A stretch of DNA of 64,000 bases from assembly GCA_013288135.1 (NCBI GenBank), contig JABDCL010000002.1, positions 1 to 64,000 of the forward strand, read 5' to 3'. Made by a program: the position numbers and the translations under genes. Positions 17,703 through 26,983 of the stretch are shown piece by piece. The number at the start of each line of letters is the position of its first letter. Positions within the stretch are counted from its first letter, which is position 1. Source of the stretch: Gammaproteobacteria bacterium (GTDB lineage: Bacteria > Pseudomonadota > Gammaproteobacteria > UBA6186 > Azoamicaceae). The notes beneath the pieces are model-generated. The model saw nothing but the letters and a program-made list of their open reading frames with translations, was not told the origin of the DNA and did not search any database.

Positions 17703-19595
17703 TTATACTATCTCTAACCAATCGTTTAAATACAAACTCTGACGTTCATCCCGAGTATCCATCACTTTTAAGACACACCTTTGTAGTGAACTCGCTCGAA
17801 GCGTTACTTTGAAGATCATTAATTCATCTCGTCTAAAAGCATGAATCGTAATTTCTTCTCCTACCGAATAACTTCCGATAACAGACTCAAACCGCGCACG
17901 ATCTACTTTGAATCCATTCACAGCAATAATAAGATCATTGGCGGCTATTCCAGCAGCCTCCGCACTGCTGCCTGACCACACATACGCTATTTGTGCATCC
18001 ACAACACCCGTTTTTAATTTGATTTCTAATAAAGGTCGAGTAATCGCATTTTCATTTTCACCGGGTTCCAAATTTTTCCCCCCAAGCTCTTCTATTGAAA
18101 CTCTAGGATGAAACTGACACTGAATACCCACCCACACAAATAGCTCTGTTAAAGCAAGATCCTCTGTGCTTCTAAGCGCTTGATCAAAAAATGGCTTTAA
18201 GTTGCATCCTGAAACACGATTAGCTAAGGCCTCAAAAGCACCTTCGGGCAAGCCCTTATTTTGCAACCCGTATTCTTTCCAAAGTGCTTTCATAATCGCA
18301 TCTAAAGAACACTGATTATTGGTTTCACGACGAATGGTTAAATCTAAGGCTAAAGCTACCAAAGAACCTTTCGTATAGTAACTAATACTCGCATTTTGTG
18401 TATTTTCATCCGGTTTATAAAATTTTGTCCACGCTTCAAAACTGGATTGTTCTAAAGTTTGTTTTAAACGACCCGGGGAGGATAATACATCGCTTATGAC
18501 ACGACTCACTATTTCTAAATAAGTTTCTAGAGAAATTCTTTTTGTTCGGATTAAAGTCAGTTCATCGTAATAAGATGTGATCCCTTCAAAAATCCAAAGT
18601 TGCTTCGTATAGTTTTCTTGCGTTAAGTTATAGGGCAAAAAGGCTTCTGGTTTAATCCTTTTAACATTCCAAGTATGAAAATATTCGTGGCTAAATAATC
18701 CCAACAGGGATTGATATCCATCCGATACTCTACTTTCTCCAGACTTAGGTAAATTCTCCCTTCTTGCATGTAAAACACAAGAAGCTCGATGCTCTAATCC
18801 ACCATAGCCCCCTTCTAAAAGAGTTAACAAAAAAACATATGACGAACCATTATTACCTAGGGGTACTGGTTCTCCAAAAAACTGAATTTGGTACTCACAA
18901 ATTTTTTGAACATCTGTGCATAATTGATTGATATCTGCTTTTTGTTTCCCCGTGACTATTATTTCATGTTGTATTCCACAAGCTTTAAAGGGGTGGACTT
19001 CAAATTCTCCTATTTCTACGGGATGATCAATTAACTCATCATAATTCTCTGCTGTGTAGTGTCCAAATTCATAATGGGCGGTATGAATGCCTCGAGTCAT
19101 GGCAGTTGCAACACGCCAGTGATTGTAAACTGAGCTCTCGGGTCGCACAATATCCACACGACAGGGTAATTCTTCAAATCCTAATACTTTCAAAAATACG
19201 CGACTGCCATTAAAAAAAACATGAGTGTTATCAACGTGCGCTCCTCTTGGTGCTAAATCCCCGCAATAGACTTGATAATAAAGGGTGAGTGGTCCTGATA
19301 CTGGATCACAAATCCAAGTGCTTTTATCAATCATCGAAACAGGGACGAAGGTTCCCTGACTTTCCGCTCGAAGGGTAACCACATTTTTTGCAAAATCGCG
19401 AATCATATAACTCCCTGGGATCCAAGCAGGCATAGCAAGCTGCTGACCCTTTGGATTCGGGTTTGGTATCGTACAACTCACTTCCAACAAATGTGATTCA
19501 GGATATTGAGCTTGAATTTGATAATGAATAAGGTTTTGCAAAATCCCTCCTAACCCCCCTTTTTCAAAGTGGGGAACTAAAAAAGTGGTATACAC
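17703..19595 (-). CDS. M61 family metallopeptidase (glycyl aminopeptidase-like) with PDZ domain
   Basis: Up to 630 aa. Zinc site HEYFH (303-307) with Glu337 in WIFEGITSYYDE downstream, preceded by EGGYGGLEHRAS. A PDZ domain occupies about 500-620 (SSAEAAGIAANDLIIAVNG). No signal peptide is evident. The N-terminus is odd. The family's first strand, IHYQI, begins at residue 23, and the residues before it are encoded by an inverted-repeat element. The first start (GTG, 19593-19595) has no clear ribosome binding site. A TTG at 19539-19541 has AGGAGG four bases upstream, supplied by the repeat, and would give a normal N-terminus. Start left open. Confidence 0.92.
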   Translation of the reverse strand: MYTTFLVPHFEKGGLGGILQNLIHYQIQAQYPESHLLEVSCTIPNPNPKGQQLAMPAWIPGSYMIRDFAKNVVTLRAESQGTFVPVSMIDKSTWICDPVSGPLTLYYQVYCGDLAPRGAHVDNTHVFFNGSRVFLKVLGFEELPCRVDIVRPESSVYNHWRVATAMTRGIHTAHYEFGHYTAENYDELIDHPVEIGEFEVHPFKACGIQHEIIVTGKQKADINQLCTDVQKICEYQIQFFGEPVPLGNNGSSYVFLLTLLEGGYGGLEHRASCVLHARRENLPKSGESRVSDGYQSLLGLFSHEYFHTWNVKRIKPEAFLPYNLTQENYTKQLWIFEGITSYYDELTLIRTKRISLETYLEIVSRVISDVLSSPGRLKQTLEQSSFEAWTKFYKPDENTQNASISYYTKGSLVALALDLTIRRETNNQCSLDAIMKALWKEYGLQNKGLPEGAFEALANRVSGCNLKPFFDQALRSTEDLALTELFVWVGIQCQFHPRVSIEELGGKNLEPGENENAITRPLLEIKLKTGVVDAQIAYVWSGSSAEAAGIAANDLIIAVNGFKVDRARFESVIGSYSVGEEITIHAFRRDELMIFKVTLRASSLQRCVLKVMDTRDERQSLYLNDWLEIV

Positions 19596-19700
19596 TAAGA
19601 GGTAATTCTAAACAATAGACTATCCAATATTTATTTGCCCACTTTAAAAAAAATGAGTTTCAAGTTCCCCACTTTGAAAAAGGGGGGTTAGGGGGGATTT
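19541..19700. repeat. 160-bp MITE-like inverted-repeat element
   Basis: Ends are about 37 bp and inverted: a minus-strand copy at 19541-19576 and a plus-strand copy at 19664-19700 starting GTTCCCCACTTTGAAAAAGG. They enclose about 87 bp that hold the upstream start of the M61 gene. A single copy of the same unit is at 29422-29458. No obvious target duplication was seen. Confidence 0.75.
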
Positions 19701-19769
19701 CTGGATTTCCTTATTGACACAACATGAAAATCACGATATATAATTCCATTGATATTTACGAGGGCAAGT

Positions 19770-20531
19770 ATGTCGGATAATTTAAACCTGCTAACCGAGA
19801 CAGCACCCATGTTTCAACTTAAGGGAGGGCTTTACACACTCACTTCCTTGCAATTATTGGGTACGCAACTTGATCTCTTTAATAAACAACTCCAAGTTAA
19901 AATTCAGCAGGCACCAAAGTTCTTTTACCATGCCCCTGTTGTTATTGATCTACAAAAAATTAATCGCCCAGGAACCGAGTTTGATTTTAAACGCTTAAAA
20001 GATATTCTCTTATCCCAACATTTGATCCCCGTGGGTATTAAAGGTGCAAATACAGAACAACAATCAAAAGCCACAGCAGCTGGCTTATCTATTCTACAAG
20101 AAGGGACAAACAAGGAGCGTCAACCTCCTGCTGATTCTATGACTCCAACAACTCCCCCTGAACCCATTAAAGAACCTAAGACTGAAGAATCGGAAATTAG
20201 GGGGAGTAATACCAGAGTCATTTCTGAACCCGTACGCTCGGGACAACAAATTTATGTGCGAGGAGGAGACTTAATTGTTCTTGCACCTGTGAGCCATGGT
20301 GCAGAATTATTAGCCGATGGTCATATTCATGTCTATGGGCCCCTGCGGGGTCGAGCGCTTGCCGGTGTCACGGGTGATATCACTGCACAGATCTTTTGTC
20401 AAAATTTAGAGGCAGAACTAATCTCCATAGCAGGCAATTACAAAATTAGTGAAGATATCGATCAAGGTGTGTGGAATACAGCTGTAGGCATCTCTCTTAA
20501 GGATGGACACTTGCACTTTTCTTCACTTTAG
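19770..20531 (+). CDS. minC: Septum site-determining protein MinC
   Basis: 253 aa from the ATG at 19770 (GAGGG upstream). The N-terminal FtsZ-inhibiting domain (about 1-105) is followed by a linker rich in Pro, Thr and Glu (about 115-145). The C-terminal beta-helix domain has VRGGDLIVLAPVSHGAEL, GHIHVYGPLRGRALAG and CQNLEAELISIAG, the MinD-binding region. It blocks Z-ring assembly away from midcell. First gene of minCDE. Confidence 0.96.
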   Translation: MSDNLNLLTETAPMFQLKGGLYTLTSLQLLGTQLDLFNKQLQVKIQQAPKFFYHAPVVIDLQKINRPGTEFDFKRLKDILLSQHLIPVGIKGANTEQQSKATAAGLSILQEGTNKERQPPADSMTPTTPPEPIKEPKTEESEIRGSNTRVISEPVRSGQQIYVRGGDLIVLAPVSHGAELLADGHIHVYGPLRGRALAGVTGDITAQIFCQNLEAELISIAGNYKISEDIDQGVWNTAVGISLKDGHLHFSSL

Positions 20532-20581
20532 TATAGAAACTTAAATAACAGACCATTACTTTATTACTTTGGAAGGGTTTC

Positions 20582-21412
20582 ATGACAAAGTTAGAATCGA
20601 AGATCATCGTAGTTACCTCTGGTAAAGGGGGTGTAGGTAAAACAACCTCCAGTGCAGCAATAGGCGCTGAATTAGCATTACGCGGACATAAAACAGTCGT
20701 TGTTGATTTTGATATAGGTCTTAGAAACCTTGATCTCATCATGGGATGTGAACGACGCGTTATTTATGATTTTGTGAATGTTATTCAAGGAGATGCCAAT
20801 TTAAGTCAGACACTAATAAAAGATAAGCGCATCGAAAACCTTTATGTTTTACCTGCCTCGCAAACCCGAGATAAAGATGCTTTAACAACCGAAGGCGTCG
20901 AACAAGTTTTAAATGATCTCCGTAAAGAGTTCGCTTTTATTATTTGTGATTCCCCCGCGGGGATTGAACGGGGAGCCTTGATGGCTTTATATTTTGCTGA
21001 CGAAGCCGTGATAGTCACTAACCCTGAAGTTTCGTCTGTTCGCGATTCCGATCGTATTATTGGTGTGCTGAATAGCCGCTCACGCAAAGCTGAACAAAAT
21101 GGTGAACTTAAAAAACATTTACTAATAACCCGTTACATGTTAAACCGCGTGCAACGAGGCGAAATGCTTAGCATTGAAGATGTCCAAGACATTTTAGCTA
21201 TTCCATTGTTAGGTGTTATACCCGAATCCCCTTCTGTATTAAATGCGTCTAATAATGGGATCCCCATTACCTTGGATGCAAACAGTGATGCAAAACGGGC
21301 CTATCAGCATGCAGTGTCTGAATTATTGGGAGAAAAAACTGGGGCCCTAAACAACAAGGGATGGACAAAAATCTTTGGCGGTTTACGAATATTCAATCGG
21401 AGTCCAGCATGA
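20582..21412 (+). CDS. minD: Septum site-determining ATPase MinD
   Basis: 276 aa. Deviant Walker A GKGGVGKTT (14-22), VVDFDIGLRNLDLIMG and ICDSPAGIE are the ParA/MinD ATPase motifs. The C-terminus should form the membrane-binding amphipathic helix (KIFGGLRIFNR). It recruits MinC to the membrane and oscillates with MinE. The stop overlaps the minE start (ATGA). Confidence 0.98.
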   Translation: MTKLESKIIVVTSGKGGVGKTTSSAAIGAELALRGHKTVVVDFDIGLRNLDLIMGCERRVIYDFVNVIQGDANLSQTLIKDKRIENLYVLPASQTRDKDALTTEGVEQVLNDLRKEFAFIICDSPAGIERGALMALYFADEAVIVTNPEVSSVRDSDRIIGVLNSRSRKAEQNGELKKHLLITRYMLNRVQRGEMLSIEDVQDILAIPLLGVIPESPSVLNASNNGIPITLDANSDAKRAYQHAVSELLGEKTGALNNKGWTKIFGGLRIFNRSPA

Positions 21413-21687
21413 GCTTACTTAAATTTCTTGGATTATCCAACCGCAAATCAGCTCAAATAGCCAGAGAACGCTTGCAAATAGTCGTTTCTCATCAACGCAT
21501 GGAAGGAGGCGATGTCGAGTTTCTTCCTAAAATGCGCAATGAACTTATAACAGTTATCAGCAAATATATAAAAATCGATAAAGATCAAATTAATGTTCAA
21601 TTACTACGCAATGGAAGCTGCTCAGTTCTTGAACTAAATATTACCCTTCCTACTCCACAAGAACAAGTAGCTAAAGAAACAACCTAA
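21409..21687 (+). CDS. minE: Cell division topological specificity factor MinE
   Basis: 92 aa from the ATG at 21409, which overlaps the minD stop; the frame is open further upstream but that part is inside minD. The membrane-targeting N-terminus MSLLKFLGL, the MinD-stimulating helix SAQIARERLQIVVSHQR and the C-terminal dimer strand are recognisable. MinE drives MinD off the membrane and sets the oscillation. Confidence 0.97.
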   Translation: MSLLKFLGLSNRKSAQIARERLQIVVSHQRMEGGDVEFLPKMRNELITVISKYIKIDKDQINVQLLRNGSCSVLELNITLPTPQEQVAKETT

Positions 21688-21700
21688 ATATAGACTTTTG

Positions 21701-21726
21701 TGCCGGCACAGAGACCGGCCCCTACA
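21701..21726 (-). repeat. TGTAGGGGC hairpin repeat after minE
   Basis: Minus-strand copy with a GTGCCGGC/GCCGGTC-type stem, between convergent minE and the methyltransferase-like gene. Confidence 0.8.
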
Positions 21727-21767
21727 GTGAACCTCGTGAAATATCGTAATCCCCGTATCCGCCCTAT

Positions 21768-22214
21768 CTAAGTCTTCACCTTACATGCTTCATTCCAAAC
21801 TCTTAGTAGAGGATGACCATTATTTTGCGTTGTAGACTTAACTTGTCGTACCTCTACCCCAAAACCCTGTTCTTGTAATACTTGTAACACTGGCCCTAAA
21901 TGTTTTGAAGGTTGACCCTGTTTATCTACGATGGGTACAACTCTAACCTCAGTGGCAACACGCGCCAATTCTATCAATGCTTGAACATGGAAAGGATCTG
22001 TTAATGTTTCATTCCCAGCAAATAAATAATCTCCGCATAAAGCTAGGTCAAAGCTTTCATTATCAAAAGATAATTTAGGTAAAGTCTTTTTAGGATCAAT
22101 AAAGACAATATTCAAATTGGGATCTTCCTGTCTACCAACACTACAATCTAACAATCGTAATTTTAACTCTTGTGGCCCTAAGTCAAATTCTTGAATATAT
22201 TCTTCCCTATTCAT
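21768..22214 (-). CDS. Shortened SAM-methyltransferase-like protein
   Basis: 148 aa. The start MNREEYIQEFDL and LLDCSVGR resemble the first motif region of a family of bacterial SAM-dependent methyltransferase-like proteins. The later FDLALCGDYLF and FHVQALIELARVATEVRVVP resemble its motifs IV-V. The segment between, which normally completes the SAM-binding site, is much shorter here, and the glycine-rich loop is poor. Relatives as I remember them are over 200 residues. It may be an internally deleted, non-catalytic remnant. No partner gene is evident beside it. Confidence 0.55.
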   Translation of the reverse strand: MNREEYIQEFDLGPQELKLRLLDCSVGRQEDPNLNIVFIDPKKTLPKLSFDNESFDLALCGDYLFAGNETLTDPFHVQALIELARVATEVRVVPIVDKQGQPSKHLGPVLQVLQEQGFGVEVRQVKSTTQNNGHPLLRVWNEACKVKT

Positions 22215-22236
22215 CAGTTATGCTCCTCTTCTTTAA

Positions 22237-22262
22237 GGGGTGAGATCCATGGATCTCACCCC
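22237..22262. repeat. 26-bp perfect palindrome, GTCAGA-type
   Basis: GGGGTGAGATCCA followed by its exact reverse complement. It differs from the palindrome at 7028-7053 by a paired change in each arm (GTGAG/CTCAC for GTCAG/CTGAC), so pairing is kept. Confidence 0.8.
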
Positions 22263-22345
22263 ATCATCTCCCATCATCTGCTCAAAAAACATACAATTTT
22301 GCTTCAGCCTTAGTGCTGTAAGCGTTAACAAGTTTTTCCACCAGG

Positions 22346-22380
22346 TTATCCACAGATCTATCCAATTTTTTCGTGGATAA
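22346..22380. promoter_or_regulatory. Pair of DnaA-box-like sites
   Basis: TTATCCACA (22346-22354) is a consensus DnaA box. CGTGGATAA (22372-22380) is the inverse with one mismatch. A weaker site, TTTTCCACC, is at 22334-22342. They lie in the 199-bp gap between tadA and the methyltransferase-like gene. Binding is a guess from sequence. Confidence 0.35.
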
Positions 22381-22413
22381 CTATTCAACATTATAGAAAA
22401 TTTATTGACAACT

Positions 22414-22872
<459 letters not shown>

Positions 22873-22912
22873 TTACTCAAATCTTTAATTACCCCTAATA
22901 AGGCACCATTCA

Positions 22913-24106
22913 ATGCAAACTCAAAAAGAAATATTAACTGTCAGTCAATTAAATCAGGCCAGTCAAACTTTACTAGAAAACTACTTTTCCAAAATTTGGG
23001 TAGAAGGAGAGATTTCAAATCTAGCTCGTCCTACCTCTGGACATTTATATTTTTCATTAAAAGATGCTAAAGCACAAGTTCGTTGTGCTCTATTTAGATT
23101 TAAAAAAAATGCTTTAACTTTTGAACCACAAAATGGTCTTTTAGTTCATGTTCAAGCAAAAGTGAGTATATACCCAGATCGCGGTGATTATCAGTTAATT
23201 GTAGAATCCATGGAACCTGCGGGCGATGGTCGTTTACGACAACTTTATGAACAACTGATTCGCAAATTGGAGGCAGAAGGTTTATTTCAAGAACACTGGA
23301 AAAAACCATTACCCCTGTTTCCTAAACATATTGGGGTTATTACCTCAACCACAGGTGCTGCAATTCGAGATATTTTAAGTGTATTAAAACGTCGCTTTCC
23401 TTACATTCCTATCACAATTTATCCAACTAAAGTTCAAGGATCAGAAGCAACAGCAGAAATTATTCGAGCACTCGCTCTTGCCAATCAACATCAACAAGTT
23501 GAAGTATTAATATTAGCTCGAGGGGGCGGTAGTCTTGAAGATCTATGGCCATTTAATGAAGAATCGGTCGCTCGTGCTATTTTTGCAAGTCATATTCCGG
23601 TTATATCAGGCATTGGCCATGAAATTGATTTCACCATTGCTGATTGGGTGGCAGACAAACGAGCACCCACACCTTCTGCAGCAGCAGAACTTGCAACACC
23701 TCATCAAAATATTATTTTCCAACAATTTTTTTCTATTGAAAACCAGCTCTACAAAAAAATAACACAGCACATACAACACCAAACACTTAAAATAGACTGG
23801 TTGCAAAAACGTTTAAGGCATCCAGGACAAACGATTCAAAATCAAATCCAAATTTTAAAAACGCTTTATACCCGTTTGTTATTAGCAAATGCACATCTGT
23901 TTAAAAATAAAAAACTTAAATTTACCAGTGCAACTCGTGCTTTAGAAGCGGTCAGTCCCTTGTCCACTTTAAATCGTGGATATGCCATTGTTTCACATGC
24001 AAACAAAGGGAATATTCTTCGTTCAATCAATGAAATTGAAACTGGAGATAGTTTAAAGGTTAGGCTTAAAGATGGAATGATCGACTGTGTTGTGCAAACA
24101 TTGTAG
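22913..24106 (+). CDS. xseA: Exodeoxyribonuclease VII large subunit
   Basis: 397 aa. N-terminal OB fold (about 8-100, with VEGEISNLARPTSGHLYFSL), then the catalytic region with GVITSTTGAAIRDIL, LARGGGSLEDLWPFNEE and GIGHEIDFTIADWVADKRAPTPSAAAE. The family usually runs 400-450 residues, so it is somewhat short at the C-terminus. Its TAG stop belongs to a TGTAGGGGC repeat, which may have trimmed the end. The small subunit xseB is not in the window. Confidence 0.96.
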   Translation: MQTQKEILTVSQLNQASQTLLENYFSKIWVEGEISNLARPTSGHLYFSLKDAKAQVRCALFRFKKNALTFEPQNGLLVHVQAKVSIYPDRGDYQLIVESMEPAGDGRLRQLYEQLIRKLEAEGLFQEHWKKPLPLFPKHIGVITSTTGAAIRDILSVLKRRFPYIPITIYPTKVQGSEATAEIIRALALANQHQQVEVLILARGGGSLEDLWPFNEESVARAIFASHIPVISGIGHEIDFTIADWVADKRAPTPSAAAELATPHQNIIFQQFFSIENQLYKKITQHIQHQTLKIDWLQKRLRHPGQTIQNQIQILKTLYTRLLLANAHLFKNKKLKFTSATRALEAVSPLSTLNRGYAIVSHANKGNILRSINEIETGDSLKVRLKDGMIDCVVQTL

Positions 24107-24128
24107 GGGCGGACCTCTGTGTCCGCCC
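24102..24128 (+). repeat. TGTAGGGGC hairpin repeat at the xseA stop
   Basis: GGGCGGAC/GTCCGCCC stem. The TAG of TGTAG is the xseA stop codon (24104-24106). Confidence 0.88.
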
Positions 24129-24140
24129 AATCAAAATATT

Positions 24141-25487
24141 TTAGAACCTCACCTGAGCTCGTAACGCAACGATATCAAGATGACGTTTATTCAAGGCAAC
24201 TGCAGCAAAATTTCCGGGATGAATATTTGCACGAACGTAATTACCAGAGAGTCTAACATTATCGTTTAAGTACCAATTGATACCAACAGACGTGTTATGT
24301 TCACTACCCCCAATAACATTCTTATTGTTCAAATTGACAAAATCATGTCGAACTGCCAATTCAACTGCACCACATTCTGACAAAGGTTTTACAGCACAGA
24401 AGTTACCCTCTTTAACATCATACTCATGTCTTTCCCCAGTTAAGAGGTAACGACCTTGAATATTGTAGCCTTGAAATCGAAGAGAACCCTGAGGATCACC
24501 GACACGATGAACAAATACCGTCGTATATTCACCATCAATGATAACTGGACCCCACTGACGAGCAGCCTCTACGTTAAACTGCCAACGGTTATTTGCTCGA
24601 AGATGACCTGTATCCAATAGCCGAGCGGTGGTATTCAATTGACCACCATCTCTAGCTCTTCCTTTTGCACCTGGATAAGTTCGGAAACGCATGAGTGCTA
24701 CAGGTGTATTATTGATACTAGTTAAGCGCTCACGCCAAGATGCAGAGGCTCCAAAATGATAAACATCACAATCATCATGAAGGGGTGAAAATGTTACGCG
24801 AGCAGTCGTCGTCCAACGATCCCGTGGAAAAGGAATGTGTGGATTCGCATCTTGAGCAGGAAGCAACTGACTTCCATGTACAAAGGTTTCGTCACCTTGA
24901 TCTGGTTGGAAAGCAGTTAAAATAACAGCCCCATTATCCCACCACATGCGACCCATAACCCCCAAGCCATCTCCAGGATAAAAGGCATTGGCAACCAAAT
25001 TTTTCTCTAAAAATGGCGTCCAACTTGAACTATTGGAGCTATCAAAACCAAAAAATTGACCTGGCACACGCCCGACTGACACAGAAGCATTATCACAAAA
25101 CCCTGAATACGTTATATACGTATCATCAATCAGAACATCTTTTCCTAAAATATCAAAGCTCATCACATAAGACCAATGTTCTCCAACACCCCCGGTTACC
25201 CCTAATACAATGTTCCTTAAATTAGCGCCACTCGGAAAACTGGTTGATTTATCTCTAGTTGTCCCCATAAAAAATGTTTGATCTGCTTGTATAAGCCCTG
25301 CAAGCGCAAACCAATAACGTTTATCCTTTGCATATTTAAGATGAACACCTCCCTTTGTATTAATAAGGCATTCATCTGAGGTTAATTCACCTGCAAGCGC
25401 ACTTCCACTTGCAACAATTCCCAAAACAGCAGCACTTCCAAAAAATAACCCTGCAGTTTTCACAGAAATCTTCTTGTTCATTTTCAT
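24141..25487 (-). CDS. Porin, second OprO/OprP-like paralogue
   Basis: 448 aa with a signal peptide ending about residue 32 (GSALAG). It shares with the porin at 12070 the early segments KRYWFALAGLIQAD, SFPSGANLRN and GGVGEHWSY. Also shared are the late SEHNTSVGINWYLNDNVRLS and the asparagine-rich NYVRANIHPGN, followed by a terminal Phe typical of barrel insertion. Substrate not predictable. GGAG lies nine bases before the ATG, and a consensus-like promoter is upstream. Confidence 0.87.
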   Translation of the reverse strand: MKMNKKISVKTAGLFFGSAAVLGIVASGSALAGELTSDECLINTKGGVHLKYAKDKRYWFALAGLIQADQTFFMGTTRDKSTSFPSGANLRNIVLGVTGGVGEHWSYVMSFDILGKDVLIDDTYITYSGFCDNASVSVGRVPGQFFGFDSSNSSSWTPFLEKNLVANAFYPGDGLGVMGRMWWDNGAVILTAFQPDQGDETFVHGSQLLPAQDANPHIPFPRDRWTTTARVTFSPLHDDCDVYHFGASASWRERLTSINNTPVALMRFRTYPGAKGRARDGGQLNTTARLLDTGHLRANNRWQFNVEAARQWGPVIIDGEYTTVFVHRVGDPQGSLRFQGYNIQGRYLLTGERHEYDVKEGNFCAVKPLSECGAVELAVRHDFVNLNNKNVIGGSEHNTSVGINWYLNDNVRLSGNYVRANIHPGNFAAVALNKRHLDIVALRAQVRF

Positions 25488-25561
25488 TCGCTTTTTCTCC
25501 TACCCAATCGCCTTTTTAGCGATAAAAAAACATTCCATACAATAGGTCTTGTACTAATGCA

Positions 25562-25592
25562 ATTATATCCGCTATTATTAAACCATTGTCAA
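25562..25592 (-). promoter_or_regulatory. Promoter of the second porin gene
   Basis: Minus-strand TTGACA (25587-25592) and TATAAT (25562-25567), both perfect, with a long 19-bp spacer. The spacer may lower basal activity and leave room for an activator. Confidence 0.55.
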
Positions 25593-25696
25593 GTAAAAAG
25601 TATTCGTCAAAAACGAAATGTGGTGTCATACTAGATACATGGAAAGAAACTCATTTTTTATGAGTTCTTAGTTGCCTCACTATTTAGGAGAGTTTT

Positions 25697-26158
25697 ATGT
25701 TGAGAACCATACCCTTAATTCTGCTGATTGTTTTAGTTTACGTATTCCGACTTGAACTTTTTATGTCAGGAAACCGCTTTTACACGCTGGCTGTTCCAAA
25801 TCCAGCCCTTGAAAGAACATTAGGAGACTACTATCAAGATACAGCAAAAAGAAGTACTCTGTTGGCAGATAGTTTTTATCAATCTGCTTTAAAAAAATAT
25901 CAAACACAATTAGCCACAGCCCCAGATAATATGAAAGCATCTATTCAATTAGCCATTGGTTCATTTTATGAATGTGGTCGAGGAGTAAAAGCAGATCCCA
26001 ATGAAGCTAAACATTGGTATGAAGAGGCAAGCAAATCTGATAAAACTAATTCAGCTGTGGGAGAAGCTTTGAATCGAATGAACAAAGCGCCAGGGACAGA
26101 TCAAGGGACACCTTCTGTTTGTAATTTAACGAATGATATCCCAGTTTATCTTAGATAG
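25697..26158 (+). CDS. Small membrane-anchored Sel1-type protein
   Basis: 153 aa. One hydrophobic N-terminal segment (about 3-18) is an anchor or uncleaved signal. Residues about 60-120 hold one to two TPR/Sel1 units, the clearest being LAIGSFYECGRGVKADPNEAKHWYEEASK-like (about 85-113; central motif YECGRGVKADPNEA). Such repeats mediate protein contacts. AGGAGAG lies upstream of the ATG. Divergent from the porin. Function unknown. Confidence 0.7.
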   Translation: MLRTIPLILLIVLVYVFRLELFMSGNRFYTLAVPNPALERTLGDYYQDTAKRSTLLADSFYQSALKKYQTQLATAPDNMKASIQLAIGSFYECGRGVKADPNEAKHWYEEASKSDKTNSAVGEALNRMNKAPGTDQGTPSVCNLTNDIPVYLR

Positions 26159-26173
26159 GTTGGCCATTTGACA

Positions 26174-26236
26174 TGTAGGGGCCGGTCTCTGTGCCGGCCC
26201 AAAATATCATTTGACATGTAGGGACTGGTCACTCCC
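26174..26236 (+). repeat. Two tandem TGTAGGGGC hairpin repeats
   Basis: A good copy at 26174-26200 and a worn one at 26217-26236. Both are preceded by CATTTGACA and followed by CCCAAAATA, so a unit of about 43 bp was duplicated directly. Confidence 0.75.
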
Positions 26237-26263
26237 AAAATACCAACCCGGAAAAATATAATT

Positions 26264-26956
26264 CTAGAATTTTACAAAAATACCAACCAACAGTGAGCCA
26301 GTATCTTTAAATAATCTACGTGAAATACGAAATTGTTGTGCAATTGGAGCAAAAGTGCTATTACTTTTAAATTTCAGATGAGCCGTATTCTTCCAACGTG
26401 CCAAAGCGCGAATACCCACAAAATCGGTAAGCATGTATTGTCCGCCCGCTCCTAAACGAAAACCTCCAACAGTCCTACCATGAATTGAACCGCCTCCCAA
26501 AGTATTTAAAAATGCAATTGAGTCCATCCCCACTACTTTTGGTCTTATCACACCATAACCCACGGTTCCAATCAATCCAAAGCAATTATCGAAAGGTAAA
26601 TACCCAAGCAAATCAAAATACCAACCATGGAATCGAACATTAACCTTACTTGTTGAATCAGCGGGTACCGAAATATCAAAAAATTGATCTTGGGCTTTAA
26701 ATGCATGCTTTCTAGTTTTCTTTGTTGTGGATTGATAACCTAGCTCTACGCCCACATACTCAGAAAACTGAGCTCCAATATAGATATCTCCCCCCGTATA
26801 AGATTTTGGTAATATACTTCTCCAACTGTTGCTCCCTCTCATTTTAGACCATTCATAATCCACACCAATAAGGGGTTGTATCCAATCTGCATAAGCAATG
26901 TTTATAGAGGAAACGATAGAACTTAACAATACTAATCCTTTTATAACATTTTTCAT
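26264..26956 (-). CDS. Outer-membrane beta-barrel protein, paralogue 1
   Basis: 230 aa with a signal peptide (cleavage after about 23, AYA-D). Eight-strand-like barrel pattern with a C-terminal Phe (GIFVKF). It shares PLIGVDYEW, ILPKSYTGGDIYIGA, GWYFDLLGYLP, LIGTVGYG and GGQYMLTDFVGIRALARW with the next two genes. The family resembles the small opacity/OmpA-like porins of Legionellales; I cannot assign a function. Probably co-transcribed with the gene upstream, 27 bp away. Confidence 0.8.
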   Translation of the reverse strand: MKNVIKGLVLLSSIVSSINIAYADWIQPLIGVDYEWSKMRGSNSWRSILPKSYTGGDIYIGAQFSEYVGVELGYQSTTKKTRKHAFKAQDQFFDISVPADSTSKVNVRFHGWYFDLLGYLPFDNCFGLIGTVGYGVIRPKVVGMDSIAFLNTLGGGSIHGRTVGGFRLGAGGQYMLTDFVGIRALARWKNTAHLKFKSNSTFAPIAQQFRISRRLFKDTGSLLVGIFVKF

Positions 26957-26983
26957 TTTTTTTCCTTTAAATATGTCCTTAAA

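Noticed and set aside
22237-22413. Replication origin
   Set aside because: Two or three DnaA-like sites only, no AT-rich unwinding repeats and no dnaA, gidA or rpmH nearby.
26162-26260. CRISPR-like repeat pair
   Set aside because: Only two hairpin units with similar flanks, no array and no cas genes.
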